Source: an uncultured Tropicimonas sp. (GTDB lineage: Bacteria > Pseudomonadota > Alphaproteobacteria > Rhodobacterales > Rhodobacteraceae). Taken from it: DNA of 64,000 bases. Made by a program: the position numbers and the translations under genes. Every line of letters starts with the position of its first letter. Position 1 is the first letter of the stretch. Below, in pieces: positions 16,841-25,494 of this stretch. The notes beneath the pieces were generated by a model. The model searched no databases and was not told the DNA's origin. It was given only the letters and a program-made list of their open reading frames with translations. Where the stretch lies: the NCBI GenBank assembly GCA_947497945.1, contig CANMIP010000031.1:1-64000 (forward strand). Direction: 5' to 3'.

Positions 16841-18252
16841 TCAGAACCGGAAATAGATGAAGGGAGAATAGGAAGCGGCGCCCGCGGACACCACTGCGAC
16901 TGCGAAAAGCGTCAGCATCCCGGCGGAGAGAACCGCGCCAGCCGCCCGCGCGGGCAGCCGTTCGACAAGGTGCCAACGGAGCCAATGCCCCACCGGGATG
17001 CAGAACAGCATGGCAAGGCCAAGGATCACGGCGATATAGGCGTCGAAGAAGCGGTCGAGCGGGAAGATATCGGCCTGCGATCCGCGCTGCCCCAGCAGCA
17101 TCGCCCCCCAGAAATCGAGGGTTTGCTGCATGCCGTCGGCCCGGAAGGGAATCCAGCCCAGGATGACCACAAGCAGCAGGTAGACATGGCGCAGCGCCAC
17201 CGGGAGCCGGCTCAGGATCCGCCCGAGGCCAAGGCGCTCGAGGACGAGGAAGGCGCCATGATAGGCGCCCCAGAACACGAAATTCCACGCCGCGCCATGC
17301 CAGAACCCGGTCAGCACGAAGACGATCGAGAGATTGAGATAGGTCCGGCCGGAGCCGTGCCGTTTGCCGCCGAGAGGGATGTAGACATAGTCTCGAAACC
17401 AGCGCGACAGGGTCATGTGCCACCGTCGCCAGAACTCGGTGATCGACCGGGAAATATAGGGATAGTTGAAGTTCTCGGGGAACCTGAAGCCCATCACCCG
17501 CCCAAGCCCGATTGCCATGTCCGAATAGGCAGAGAAGTCGAAAAAGAGCTGGAGAGAATAGGCCAGCGCCCCGAGCCAGGCGGTTTCGGGCGAGAGCCCG
17601 CCCGCAGGGATGGCAAAGATCTGGTCGGCGACAAGGCCGAGCGGATCGGCAATCAGGGTCTTCTTGGACAGGCCAAGCACGAAACGCTCGAAGCCGATGG
17701 CAGTATCGGAGCGGGTGGTCTTGCGCTCGGTCAGCGCTGTCTCCACCTCCGAATAGCGCACGATCGGGCCGGCGATGAGCTGCGGGAACATCGAGATATA
17801 CAGTGCCAGCCGGAACGGGTCGCGCTGCACGGCGATCCTGCGGCCCGACAGGTCAATCAGGTATGAAAGCGCCTGGAAGGTGAAGAACGAGATCCCGATC
17901 GGAAGGGCCGGCGCGACATCGGCGGCATTCTCGACGCCGAGATTCTCCAGCAGGAAGCCGAAATACTTGTAATATCCCAGCGGCCCGAGATAGGCCCGAC
18001 CCCCAGGCCAAGCCACAGGGACCGGCGCTGGCTGGCCTCGATGGCGAGGCCGAAGGCGTAGTTCATCCCGATCGAGGCCAGCAGCACGAGAATTTAGACC
18101 TGCTCGCCCCAGGCATAGAAAATCAGGCTCGCCAACAGCAACAGCCCGTTCTTCAATGCCTGCGGTGCCAGCAAATATGCGACCAGGAAAAGCGGCAGGA
18201 ACAAGAACAGGAACAGGAACAGGAACAGGAAGAATGGATCTGAAAAAACCAA
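16841..18252 (-). pseudogene. AlgI-like MBOAT acyltransferase, disrupted by a nonsense codon and a frameshift
   Basis: The coding trace starts at a TTG at 18252, with GGAG 8 bases upstream, and reads LVFSDPFFLFLF, then LLLLASLIFYAWGEQV. It meets TAA at 18096-18094, where AlgI homologues have a tyrosine codon. The frame then continues (ILVLLASIGMNYAFGLAIEA) until about 18005, where one base appears missing near a C-run. The next frame carries the rest of the MBOAT (LGPLGYYKYFGFLL, ISFFTFQALSYLIDL, ITEFWRRWHMTLSRWFRDY, GFWHGAAWNFVFWG). Total length matches a full AlgI of about 470 residues. A GTG at 18016 could give a 391-residue fragment lacking the first membrane helices. Confidence 0.85.
18201..18230 (-). 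repeat. Hexanucleotide ACAGGA tandem repeat in the MBOAT 5' coding region
   Basis: Four perfect ACAGGA units (18207-18230) preceded by one ACAAGA. On the coding strand this gives alternating Leu-Phe residues in the first membrane helix. Copy-number change would stay in frame, altering helix length in two-residue steps. Confidence 0.8.
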
Positions 18253-18626
18253 CTATGCTTCTCCGAAAATGCGCGCGTGGATCGGAGACCAGCCTGGTCG
18301 CGGCAGACGAATAGAAATCCGTAGAAACCTAGGAGACCTTACGTAACCTGTCCATCCCCGTTGCCAGAAACGGATCGCCGCCCCCGAAACCTCGGAGCCA
18401 GTCCCGAAACTCTGGCCGCATCTTCAACGCTCCGCAGGCCCGGAAAATCACCAGGTCCAGGCAAGGCATAGACGCGTTTCCGGCGGATCAGGAGGTCCGG
18501 CACGGCTTTCCCGAGACCGCCTGTCAGCGCCATTGCGTCCCCTCCGCAGACGGCTTGTCAATCTGTCCGATGGAGGACGGCGCGCCCCGGCGCTATTGTC
18601 CGCTCAGGACCACCAGAAATTGCAGG
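18253..18626. other. Intergenic region between the MBOAT pseudogene and the P1B ATPase
   Basis: About 370 bases with no convincing gene. Short frames exist, for example 18339-18533 on the minus strand, but lack any recognisable domain or good ribosome binding site. It should hold the divergent promoters of the acetylation module and the metal ATPase gene. No clear operator was found. Confidence 0.5.
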
Positions 18627-20594
18627 ATGAGCCGGATGTTCAGGATCGACGAGGAAGACAGACCGTTGCTCCTGACGGGGCTGACACTGGCCGGGATGCT
18701 CGTCGCCGCGATTGCATATTGGGGCCTGCCGGACGGCTTTGCCTGGATCGGACACGCGGCCCTGCTCGTTGTGTTTGCGGCGGGCGGGGTTCCGGCGGCC
18801 ACGCGTGCGCTCACCGCGCTCTGGAAAGAGGGCGAACTCGATATCGACCTGCTCATGGTCATCGCCGCGGTTGCCGCGGCGCTGGTCGGGGCCGCCTTCG
18901 AGGGCGGCGTCCTGCTGGCCCTGTTCAGCCTCTCGACCACGCTGGAAGAGCGCGCGATGGGCCGCGCGCGCCGCGCCATCGAATCCTTGATGGAATTGCG
19001 ACCGGACACGGCGCTGCGCCGCACCCCGGCCGGCACCGAAGAGGTCGCGCTGGAAGAGCTTGTTCCCGGCGATGTCGTCGTGCTGCGTCCGGGCGCAAGG
19101 GTGCCTGTCGATGGGGAGATCCTCGAAGGCGAGGGCGAGATCGACGAATCCACCATCACCGGCGAGGCGGTCCCGGTGATGAAATCCGCCGGCGACCCGG
19201 TCTTCGAGGCAACCGTGAACCAGAATGGCGTTCTGGCGGTGCGTGTCGACCGGCCGCTGGCCGAGAGCACCGTGGCGCGGATGATCGCGCTCGTCACCGA
19301 AGCGCAGGCCGCCCGCGCTCCCTCGGAGCAGTTTTCGAGCTGGTTCGGACAGCGCTACACGATCTTTGTCCTCTGTTTCTCCTCCCTCGCCTTTCTCGGC
19401 TTCCTGCTGCTCGACAATGGATGGCACGACGCGCTTTACCGTGCCGCGACCCTGCTGGTTGCGGCCAGCCCCTGCGCCATCGTCATCTCGGTGCCGGCCG
19501 CGATCCTGTCGGCGCTCTCCGCCTCCGCGCGCGGCGGGGTGCTGTTCAAGGGAGGGGCGGCGCTGGAAACGCTCGCCTCCGTCTCCTCCTTTGCCTTCGA
19601 CAAGACCGGCACCCTGACCACGGGCCGGCAAGAGCTGACGGGGCTGCGCTGCGAGGGCGACGAGAACGTGTTCCTCGCCCGGCTGGCCGGCATCGAGGCG
19701 CAGTCGGAACACCCGGTCGCGGACGCGATCCGCCGCGCAGCCTCCGAACGCGGTGTCACGCCCATCGAGATGCGCGAGGCCCGGGCCGTGCCGGGCGAGG
19801 GCATTATCGCCCTGGACGGCGAAGGGGTGGTCTGGGCCGGCAATGAACGCCTCGCGAAACGCATGGCGGAGCATGCCGTGCCGATGGAATGCCCCGCCTT
19901 CCTCGCGGCGCTGCGCGACACGCCCCGGACCCTGGTGCTGATGGGGCGCGGCGCGCATGTCCATGGCGTCGCAACGGTGGAAGACCGGCCGCGGGCCTCG
20001 GCGCGGCCGGGTCTCGATGCGCTGCGCGCGCGGGGCATCACGCAACTCGCGATGGTCACCGGCGACAGGGCTGCGGTCGCCGAGCGCGTCGGAGCGGAAC
20101 TGGGAATCGCGCGCGACGCGATCCATGCGGACCTGCGCCCGCAGGACAAGGTGGACATTGTGGCCAGGCTTGCCGAGGGGAACCGTGTGGCCTTCGTCGG
20201 GGACGGGGTGAATGATGCCGCCGCGCTGGCCCGGGCGGATGTCGGCATCGCGATGGGGGCAGCGGGCTCCGAGGTCGCGCTCCAGGCCGCCGATGTGGCG
20301 CTTCTGTCGGATGACCTGAGGCGGCTGGCGGCCGCGCACCGGCTGGCGCAGCGGGCGGCGCGGATCATCCGCCAGAACCTGATTTTCGCCACCGGCGCGA
20401 TGGTGACGCTGGTGCTGGCAGGGCTGTTCTTCCACCTGCCGCTTCCTCTCGCGGTGATCGGCCATGAGGGCGGCACGGTCCTCGTTGTCCTCAACGGGCT
20501 GCGCCTGCTGGCCGACCCGATCCGGCTGGCACAGGATCGGGTCGCCGCGGATGCGCCGGACGGCCCGGCCTTTGCGGCGGATCGCCACGTTTGA
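18627..20594 (+). CDS. P1B-4-type heavy-metal translocating P-type ATPase
   Basis: An inner-membrane metal exporter of about 655 residues without an N-terminal metal-binding domain. It has the TGE loop (ITGEAVPV), the SPC metal site in helix 6 (residues 281-283), the phosphorylation site DKTGTLT (Asp325), VGDGVNDAAALARA, and HEGGT in the last helix pair (from His613). SPC plus HEGGT marks the P1B-4 (CoaT/CtpD/PfeT) group, which exports Co, Fe, Zn or Cd. The start is uncertain: ATGs at 18570, 18627 and 18636 are all possible. A ZIP carrier gene follows 78 bp downstream. Confidence 0.85.
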   Translation: MSRMFRIDEEDRPLLLTGLTLAGMLVAAIAYWGLPDGFAWIGHAALLVVFAAGGVPAATRALTALWKEGELDIDLLMVIAAVAAALVGAAFEGGVLLALFSLSTTLEERAMGRARRAIESLMELRPDTALRRTPAGTEEVALEELVPGDVVVLRPGARVPVDGEILEGEGEIDESTITGEAVPVMKSAGDPVFEATVNQNGVLAVRVDRPLAESTVARMIALVTEAQAARAPSEQFSSWFGQRYTIFVLCFSSLAFLGFLLLDNGWHDALYRAATLLVAASPCAIVISVPAAILSALSASARGGVLFKGGAALETLASVSSFAFDKTGTLTTGRQELTGLRCEGDENVFLARLAGIEAQSEHPVADAIRRAASERGVTPIEMREARAVPGEGIIALDGEGVVWAGNERLAKRMAEHAVPMECPAFLAALRDTPRTLVLMGRGAHVHGVATVEDRPRASARPGLDALRARGITQLAMVTGDRAAVAERVGAELGIARDAIHADLRPQDKVDIVARLAEGNRVAFVGDGVNDAAALARADVGIAMGAAGSEVALQAADVALLSDDLRRLAAAHRLAQRAARIIRQNLIFATGAMVTLVLAGLFFHLPLPLAVIGHEGGTVLVVLNGLRLLADPIRLAQDRVAADAPDGPAFAADRHV

Positions 20595-20672
20595 ATCCGC
20601 CGCCGGCTCCGTCATCCCGGGCCCACGTCAGAAATGCGGTCAGTCCTCTGATCCAACTCCCAGGAAATTGGC

Positions 20673-21446
20673 ATGTCCCCTGTTCTTCTCGGCTTTCTTG
20701 GAAGCCTCGTCGCCGGCCTGATGACCGCCGTCGGCGCGCTTCCGGTGCTTGTCCACCGGATGCCCGGGCGCGGTTTCCGGGACATGTCACTCGGCTTCGC
20801 CGCCGGCGTGATGCTCGCGGCCTCGTTCTTCTCGCTGATCATTCCCGCGCTCGACGCGGCCGGGGAGCGTCTCGATGGCGCCGCCATGCCGGCCTTCATC
20901 GTCTGTATCGGAATCCTGATCGGGATGGCGGCCGTCGCCTATCTCAACGAGAAGCTGCCGCATGAGCATTTCAAGCTCGGACATGAGGGGCCGGAAAGCG
21001 CCTCGCTCCGCCGGGTCTGGCTCTTCATCTTCGCGATCACCATCCACAATTTCCCTGAAGGCCTGGCCGTTGGCGTCGCCTTCGGCGCGGGCGGCCTCGA
21101 AGGCGGGCTGCCGCTGGCGATCGGGATCGGGCTGCAGAACGCGCCCGAAGGGCTGGCAGTCGCCGTCTCCCTGCTCGGCGAGGGCTATAACAGGTACCGC
21201 GCCTGGGGGATCGCCGCCCTGACCGGGCTTGTCGAACCCATCGGCGGGCTGATCGGCGCCGGCGCCATCAGCTATTCCGAACCCTTCCTGCCCTGGGGGC
21301 TGGCCTTTGCCGCTGGGGCGATGATCTACGTGATCAGCCACGAGATCATTCCCGAAACCCATCGCAGCGGGCATCAGAACAAGGCCACGCTGGGCCTCGC
21401 CATCGGCTTGGTCGTGATGCTGTTCCTCGATGTGACGCTGGGCTGA
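20673..21446 (+). CDS. ZIP-family metal transporter
   Basis: A 257-residue membrane protein with about eight helices. Helix 4 carries HNFPEGLAVGVAFG, helix 5 carries NAPEGLAVAVSLL, and a late helix has ISHEIIPETH, together the binuclear metal site of ZIP carriers. The cytoplasmic loop after helix 3 is His-poor (EKLPHEHFKLGHEG). It is likely to bring zinc, iron or another divalent metal into the cytoplasm. It is downstream of a P1B-4 exporter in the same direction, so import and export may be co-regulated, or the pair may handle different metals. Confidence 0.85.
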   Translation: MSPVLLGFLGSLVAGLMTAVGALPVLVHRMPGRGFRDMSLGFAAGVMLAASFFSLIIPALDAAGERLDGAAMPAFIVCIGILIGMAAVAYLNEKLPHEHFKLGHEGPESASLRRVWLFIFAITIHNFPEGLAVGVAFGAGGLEGGLPLAIGIGLQNAPEGLAVAVSLLGEGYNRYRAWGIAALTGLVEPIGGLIGAGAISYSEPFLPWGLAFAAGAMIYVISHEIIPETHRSGHQNKATLGLAIGLVVMLFLDVTLG

Positions 21447-21515
21447 GACCGCACCAGCCCAGCCCTCACGCGTCCTGGCGAGGACCCCGCGCGCGGCGCG
21501 CAGGGCCGCCTGCCG

Positions 21516-22718
21516 TTATACGCTCTGGCGCCGCCGGAAAAGCGGCTGGACGAGACGCCGCCAACTCAGCGCCAAGCCGGTATAGACCATGAACACGCTG
21601 GCCAGCGAGGCCAGCCCGGCGATGGTCTGTCCGATCAACCCGTAGAACTCGCCGGTATGGACAAACCGCATCCACATCCGCGCCTTCGTGGCCGGTGAGC
21701 GGTCGGAAAACGTCGAAACAGCCGTCACCTCGCCGCTCTGCTGCGAGATCGTGAGCGTCTCCTGCCGGGTCAGTTGCTTGCCGGTGCCTGTGTCGACCCT
21801 GACGCTCACATCCGCGGCATGCGCGTCCTGCGGCAGAGTCAGGGTGATCCAGTTCCAGCCGGCATCATGCCCGGCCGCCGTCTCAAGGATCGCCTGCAGG
21901 CCGACGCCGGCCGCGCCGGTGGCGCCCCCCGTTGCTTGTTCGGTACCGTGGTCGTCATGATCGCCCTCACGCTGCCCATGTCCGCGCCCGCGCCCGAGAC
22001 CGCCGCCGAAGCCGCCGCCGGGGCCATCGGAACGGCGCATCTCTTCGCCATAGGCCGTGAAGAGCATCTTGCCGGCCCAGTCATAGGAGAGCACGACGCC
22101 GGAGAGAATGATCACGAAGAGCGGCAGCGCCGCCCAGGCCGCAAAGACATGATGCCAGGCGAAGTCGCGCGCCTTGGCGTTGGGATAGTCGCGGCGAAAC
22201 AGCAGCCGGGTCTTCAGCATGCCCCATTTCCACAGCCTGGGCAGCCAGAGATAGGCGCCCGAGAGCAGCAGGAAGCCGAAGACGAGATTGGCCGCGCCGG
22301 TGATCGCGCCGCCGGTCTCGTTCGGTCCGGAGAGGGACAGCCAGCGATGCAAGGTCGTGACCGTACCGAAAAAGCCTTCCAGCCCCGCCGTCCCCTCGCC
22401 AAGAACCGCGCCGCTATAGGGATCGAGGAAGATCTTCCCCTCCCGGCCGGAGGTGGCCTTGACCGCGGCGGCCGGGTCGTTTTCGAAGGTCAGCGCGGTT
22501 GCCTTGCCATCGGTCTCCGCGCGCGCGATCGCGGCCAGCTCATCCGCCGGCAGCGGCAGGGTCCCGGGTGCGCTCACATCGTAACGGTTCTCGGTCCACT
22601 GCGTGATCTGCGCCTCATAGGTCAACAGAACGCCCGTGACGGCAAGCATCAGGACAACAAGGCCTGCGGCCAGGCCAGCGACGAGATGGCTCCAGAACAG
22701 GATCTTTCGGAAGGGCAT
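21516..22718 (-). CDS. PepSY-associated transmembrane protein
   Basis: A 400-residue inner-membrane protein. The first helix (LVVLMLAVTGVLLTYEAQI) is followed by a periplasmic PepSY-like part with WTENRYDV and IFLDPYSGAVLG. Then come LHRWLSL, a helix with a WLPRLWKW loop, AWHHVFAAWAALPLFVIILSG, a low-complexity Gly/His/Asp insert near residues 250-270, and the last pair (MWMRFVHTGEFYGLIGQTIA). This architecture is typical of PepSY_TM proteins found near metal and siderophore uptake genes, some proposed as reductases. Paired His residues in helices could bind haem. Confidence 0.8.
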   Translation of the reverse strand: MPFRKILFWSHLVAGLAAGLVVLMLAVTGVLLTYEAQITQWTENRYDVSAPGTLPLPADELAAIARAETDGKATALTFENDPAAAVKATSGREGKIFLDPYSGAVLGEGTAGLEGFFGTVTTLHRWLSLSGPNETGGAITGAANLVFGFLLLSGAYLWLPRLWKWGMLKTRLLFRRDYPNAKARDFAWHHVFAAWAALPLFVIILSGVVLSYDWAGKMLFTAYGEEMRRSDGPGGGFGGGLGRGRGHGQREGDHDDHGTEQATGGATGAAGVGLQAILETAAGHDAGWNWITLTLPQDAHAADVSVRVDTGTGKQLTRQETLTISQQSGEVTAVSTFSDRSPATKARMWMRFVHTGEFYGLIGQTIAGLASLASVFMVYTGLALSWRRLVQPLFRRRQSV

Positions 22719-22828
22719 GGTGGGCTCCTCTGGATGTCACGCGATCACGGAGGCGGAAGCCGGGTTCCTTGTGGAAATGTCGTTTCGGCAACCGGGGCCC
22801 GTCAATCACATGTTGAAGACAGGGACGT

Positions 22829-22858
22829 GAAAGGGCGGGTGAGAGAACTCACCCGCCC
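22829..22858 (-). terminator. Terminator hairpin downstream of the EF-hand gene
   Basis: An 11-bp perfect stem, GGGCGGGTGAG at 22833-22843 and CTCACCCGCCC at 22848-22858, with a 4-base loop. On the minus strand it is followed by TTTC and lies 22 bases past the stop codon of the EF-hand protein. Confidence 0.75.
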
Positions 22859-22880
22859 CGCCGGGACAAGGCCCGGCCTG

Positions 22881-23882
22881 CTAAAGCTCGGCTTCCAAGC
22901 AAACAGGAACGAAACCGGCCGCAGCAGTGCTGTCGGCAACGACCTTGCAGGCAAGGATGTCACCGGTGCGCGTATCGACGATCCAGAGCGCACCGTCTTC
23001 GGTCGGGTAGGCCGCGAAGGGAACGCCCTGCTGGCCGCCGCCTTTTCCGCCGCGTTGTCCCTTGCCCTGCTGGCGGTCCATCGTCATCCCGGACGAACCG
23101 CGCGCGCCCTGGCCGCGACCCTGCTGGTATCCGGGCTGCTGGCTGCCTTGCTGGTCCATCATCCGGCCCTGGCCACCCATGCCCTGGCCGCCCTTGCCTT
23201 GTCCGTGGCCCTGGCCATAGCCTTGGCCTTGGCTGTAACCTTGGCCCTGGCTGTAGCCCTGACCTTGACCTTGACCTTGACCTTGGCCTTTGCCTTGTCC
23301 GCGGCCTTGCCCGGCGCCGCGCCCCTGGCCCTGCTGCATGCCGGGCTGCTGGTCCTGCATCTGCGCCATCCGGCCCTGGCCCTGGCCTTGACCCTGGCCT
23401 CTGCCCTGCCCACGGCCCTGCATGTTGCCCTGCGCGCCCATTCCGGCCCCGAAATCCTGAACGGTGACAGTGCCGTTGCCATCCTTGTCCATGACCCCCA
23501 TCCAGACCACCGAGGCGGCAAGGAACTCTTCGAGCGAGACGCGCCCGTCGCTGTCGGCATCGCTCGCGGCGAGGGACAACGCCTGCTCCGCCCGTCCCGC
23601 GCCATTCCCGCGATCGGCGGGGCGCTGCATCGACTCGGTGCGGGCCTGATCATAGACGCCGAATTCCTCGGCGCTCAGCGCCCCGTCCTCGTTGTCGTCG
23701 AAGGCAGCGAAGATATCGGCGCGCCGCTCATTGAGCTCCTCGAGGGTGATCGTGCCATCCTCGTCGGCGTCCCAGTTGGTCAGGAAATTGACACCGGGTT
23801 CGAATGGTTCGTCGGTTTGCGCAAGGGCCGGTCCGGCCACGATTGCGGACAGGGCGACTGCGGTAAGAAGGATCGGTTTCAT
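22881..23882 (-). CDS. Exported EF-hand protein with long Gly-Gln-rich repeat region
   Basis: A 333-residue secreted protein. A signal peptide ends at ALA near residue 21. Four canonical EF-hand loops lie at 38-49 (DADEDGTITLEE), 62-73, 108-119 and 132-143 (DKDGNGTVTVQD). Residues about 147-290 are a low-complexity tract rich in GQG triplets with interspersed Arg, Lys, Met and Tyr. A short C-terminal domain has two cysteines (DILACKVV, VPVCLEAEL). AAGGGA precedes the ATG; the longer frame upstream of 23882 is noise. Calcium binding is expected. The repeat tract may act as a flexible or surface-binding linker. Confidence 0.8.
   Translation of the reverse strand: MKPILLTAVALSAIVAGPALAQTDEPFEPGVNFLTNWDADEDGTITLEELNERRADIFAAFDDNEDGALSAEEFGVYDQARTESMQRPADRGNGAGRAEQALSLAASDADSDGRVSLEEFLAASVVWMGVMDKDGNGTVTVQDFGAGMGAQGNMQGRGQGRGQGQGQGQGRMAQMQDQQPGMQQGQGRGAGQGRGQGKGQGQGQGQGQGYSQGQGYSQGQGYGQGHGQGKGGQGMGGQGRMMDQQGSQQPGYQQGRGQGARGSSGMTMDRQQGKGQRGGKGGGQQGVPFAAYPTEDGALWIVDTRTGDILACKVVADSTAAAGFVPVCLEAEL
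23027..23444 (-). repeat. Degenerate GQG-coding repeat tract
   Basis: The coding sequence for the Gly-Gln-rich part of the EF-hand protein is an array of near-identical 6- to 9-base units; ccttga and ccttgg recur on the plus strand near 23220-23300. Because of the repeats, the antisense strand also stays open for over 700 codons, which is an artefact. Confidence 0.75.
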
Positions 23883-24267
23883 CGGGAAGTCCCTTCGGTT
23901 CCTGTTTGCTATACAGAAGATACGCAATAGGCCCGGAGTTCCGTCGCCCGCCGCACAAAAAAACTTTCGAAGCGCCGCAGGCTGGCCCGCAGGGGCCGGA
24001 GCAAGGCCCCCTCTCCCGGACATCAGCAGCCGATGCGCATCCATGTCGCCTTGCGCTGCGCAAGCGCGGGCAGCACGCGCCCGGGACGAAGGAGCCGCCT
24101 TGGCCCGGTTCCTGTCCCGACGATGCGCTGCCCGCCCTGTCCCGGAGCCGCGAAAAGAGGCAAAAACTGACGCGTGCCGCACCCCGGACGTCGTGTCTCA
24201 TTGATCGGCGCGCGGCACGGTGTCTCCATGACCGCACAGGAAGTGACCCGGGGGGAGCGACATCGGA
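23883..24267. other. Divergent intergenic region in the metal island
   Basis: About 385 bases between the EF-hand gene and the DUF2946-like gene, which point away from each other. Frames in this stretch have no recognisable domains. It should contain both promoters. At its right end CGGGGGGAGCG is the ribosome binding site of the plus-strand gene. No palindrome matching a known metalloregulator was identified by eye. Confidence 0.5.
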
Positions 24268-24675
24268 ATGTGGAGGAGGACGCGACATGGCCCGGCCGCC
24301 CCCGGACAGGCGCTGCTGTCTGTGCTGGCGCTGTTGGCGATGCTCGTCCAGGTCCTGTTCACGGCAGACCACCTTGGCGCTTCGGCCGTCCGGGCCTTCG
24401 GATCGGAGGCAGGCCTGTCCGGCTTCGGGATCATGGAGATCTGCGCCGGGGACGGGGTCGAGATCATCGGTTCCGGGGACGGCTCGGGCGATGATTGCCC
24501 GGTCTGCGCCAGCGCCGCCGTTGCCGATTTCGGCGAGGCCGGGACAGCCGCGCCCCCTGCCCCGTCCGTCACCCTGCTCGCCCATGGCTGGGCCCCCCGG
24601 CGGGAAGACCATGCGACCGCCCTGCGCCCTTCCGGGACCAAGCCGATACGCGCGCCGCCCGTTGTCCTGACCTGA
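24268..24675 (+). CDS. DUF2946-like small exported or membrane protein
   Basis: A 135-residue protein with one N-terminal hydrophobic segment (LLSVLALLAMLVQVLFTADH), a DDCPVCASAA motif in the middle and a Pro-rich C-terminus. That layout, with a single helix ending in a His, a CPxC centre and a basic Pro-rich tail, fits DUF2946 proteins, which often sit beside TonB copper receptors. GGGGAGCG precedes the ATG. It begins the plus-strand run leading into the NosL-like genes, with a 149-bp gap. A copper-related role is inferred from family habit and neighbours. Confidence 0.6.
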   Translation: MWRRTRHGPAAPGQALLSVLALLAMLVQVLFTADHLGASAVRAFGSEAGLSGFGIMEICAGDGVEIIGSGDGSGDDCPVCASAAVADFGEAGTAAPPAPSVTLLAHGWAPRREDHATALRPSGTKPIRAPPVVLT

Positions 24676-24824
24676 GCGCATTGGGGGCAGTCTCCGCTGC
24701 GACCTGACCCGGTTCACGGACAGGCCCCTGTCTCATGCACGCCTTCCACATGCATCCGCCCCCAACGGGCCGGACCCGCATGGCAGGGCGTCTTCCCATG
24801 CATCAAAAAGCAGGACACAGATAC

Positions 24825-25427
24825 ATGAAACGTCGCGATTTCATCCTCACGACATCCGCTGGCGCGCTCCTTGCCGCCGGAACCGCCTCCGCGCAGACAA
24901 TGATGAAGACCCCCTGGGACTGGACCGACGAGAACGGCCTGGCCCGGTTCCTGAAGCAAGACCCGGACCCGCTGGAGAACGAGTTCGAGAAGTATCCCCG
25001 CTGCCCCTATTGCGGCATGATGCGCAAGCAGTGGAGCCATTCCCGCCACCTCATCCATTACGATGACGATACGGTCGATGGCACATGTTCGATCCATTGC
25101 GCCGCGATCAGCCTGTCCCTCAACATGGATCGGGGGCCGCGTGTCATCTATGCCGGCGATGCCGGCGCCGAGGGCGAGGTGAAGCCGCTCGCCGACAGCG
25201 CGGCGATGTCCTACGTGATCAACCCCGCGCAGATGGGAACGATGACCAGACAGTCGAAATGGGCCTATTCCGACCCGGCAGCGGCCAGGGCCGCAGCGGC
25301 GGAAGGCGAAGGGGCCATGATCGTCGGATTCGACGACGCCCTGCGCGCCGCCTTCGCCTCGATGGCGGAAGACACGATCGCGATCCGCAAGCGCCGGGCC
25401 GAGCGCCGGGCGCGGGCCGCCCAGTAG
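24825..25427 (+). CDS. NosL-like copper-binding protein with twin-arginine signal
   Basis: A 200-residue exported protein. The N-terminus MKRRDFILTTSAGALLAAGT looks like a twin-arginine signal. The NosL metal-site motif CPYCGM is at residues 60-65, with a second Cys pair TCSIHCAA at 88-92. The C-terminal tail is rich in Arg and Ala. NosL proteins are periplasmic copper chaperones in nitrous-oxide reductase clusters, but no nosZ, nosD or nosR is in this window. The ATG at 24825 is chosen because the twin-arginine signal starts there; 24798 is an alternative. It is followed by a second NosL-like gene. Confidence 0.75.
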   Translation: MKRRDFILTTSAGALLAAGTASAQTMMKTPWDWTDENGLARFLKQDPDPLENEFEKYPRCPYCGMMRKQWSHSRHLIHYDDDTVDGTCSIHCAAISLSLNMDRGPRVIYAGDAGAEGEVKPLADSAAMSYVINPAQMGTMTRQSKWAYSDPAAARAAAAEGEGAMIVGFDDALRAAFASMAEDTIAIRKRRAERRARAAQ

Positions 25428-25494
25428 CGCCGATCGTTCCGGCCTGTCCGGCGCCCCGCTGGACAGGCCGCATCCCTTTCGAAACGGACCTGTC

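Noticed and set aside
18339-18533. 64-residue minus-strand ORF
   Set aside because: No recognisable domain, no good ribosome binding site, and odd composition in an intergenic gap.
18558-20615. 685-residue minus-strand frame
   Set aside because: Antisense of the P1B-4 ATPase, whose SPC, DKTGT and HEGGT motifs identify the true strand.
21774-23930. 718-residue plus-strand frame with Ala/Leu repeats
   Set aside because: Antisense to the PepSY gene and the EF-hand Gly-Gln gene; kept open by the repeat tract. The sense strand has EF-hand loops and a signal peptide.
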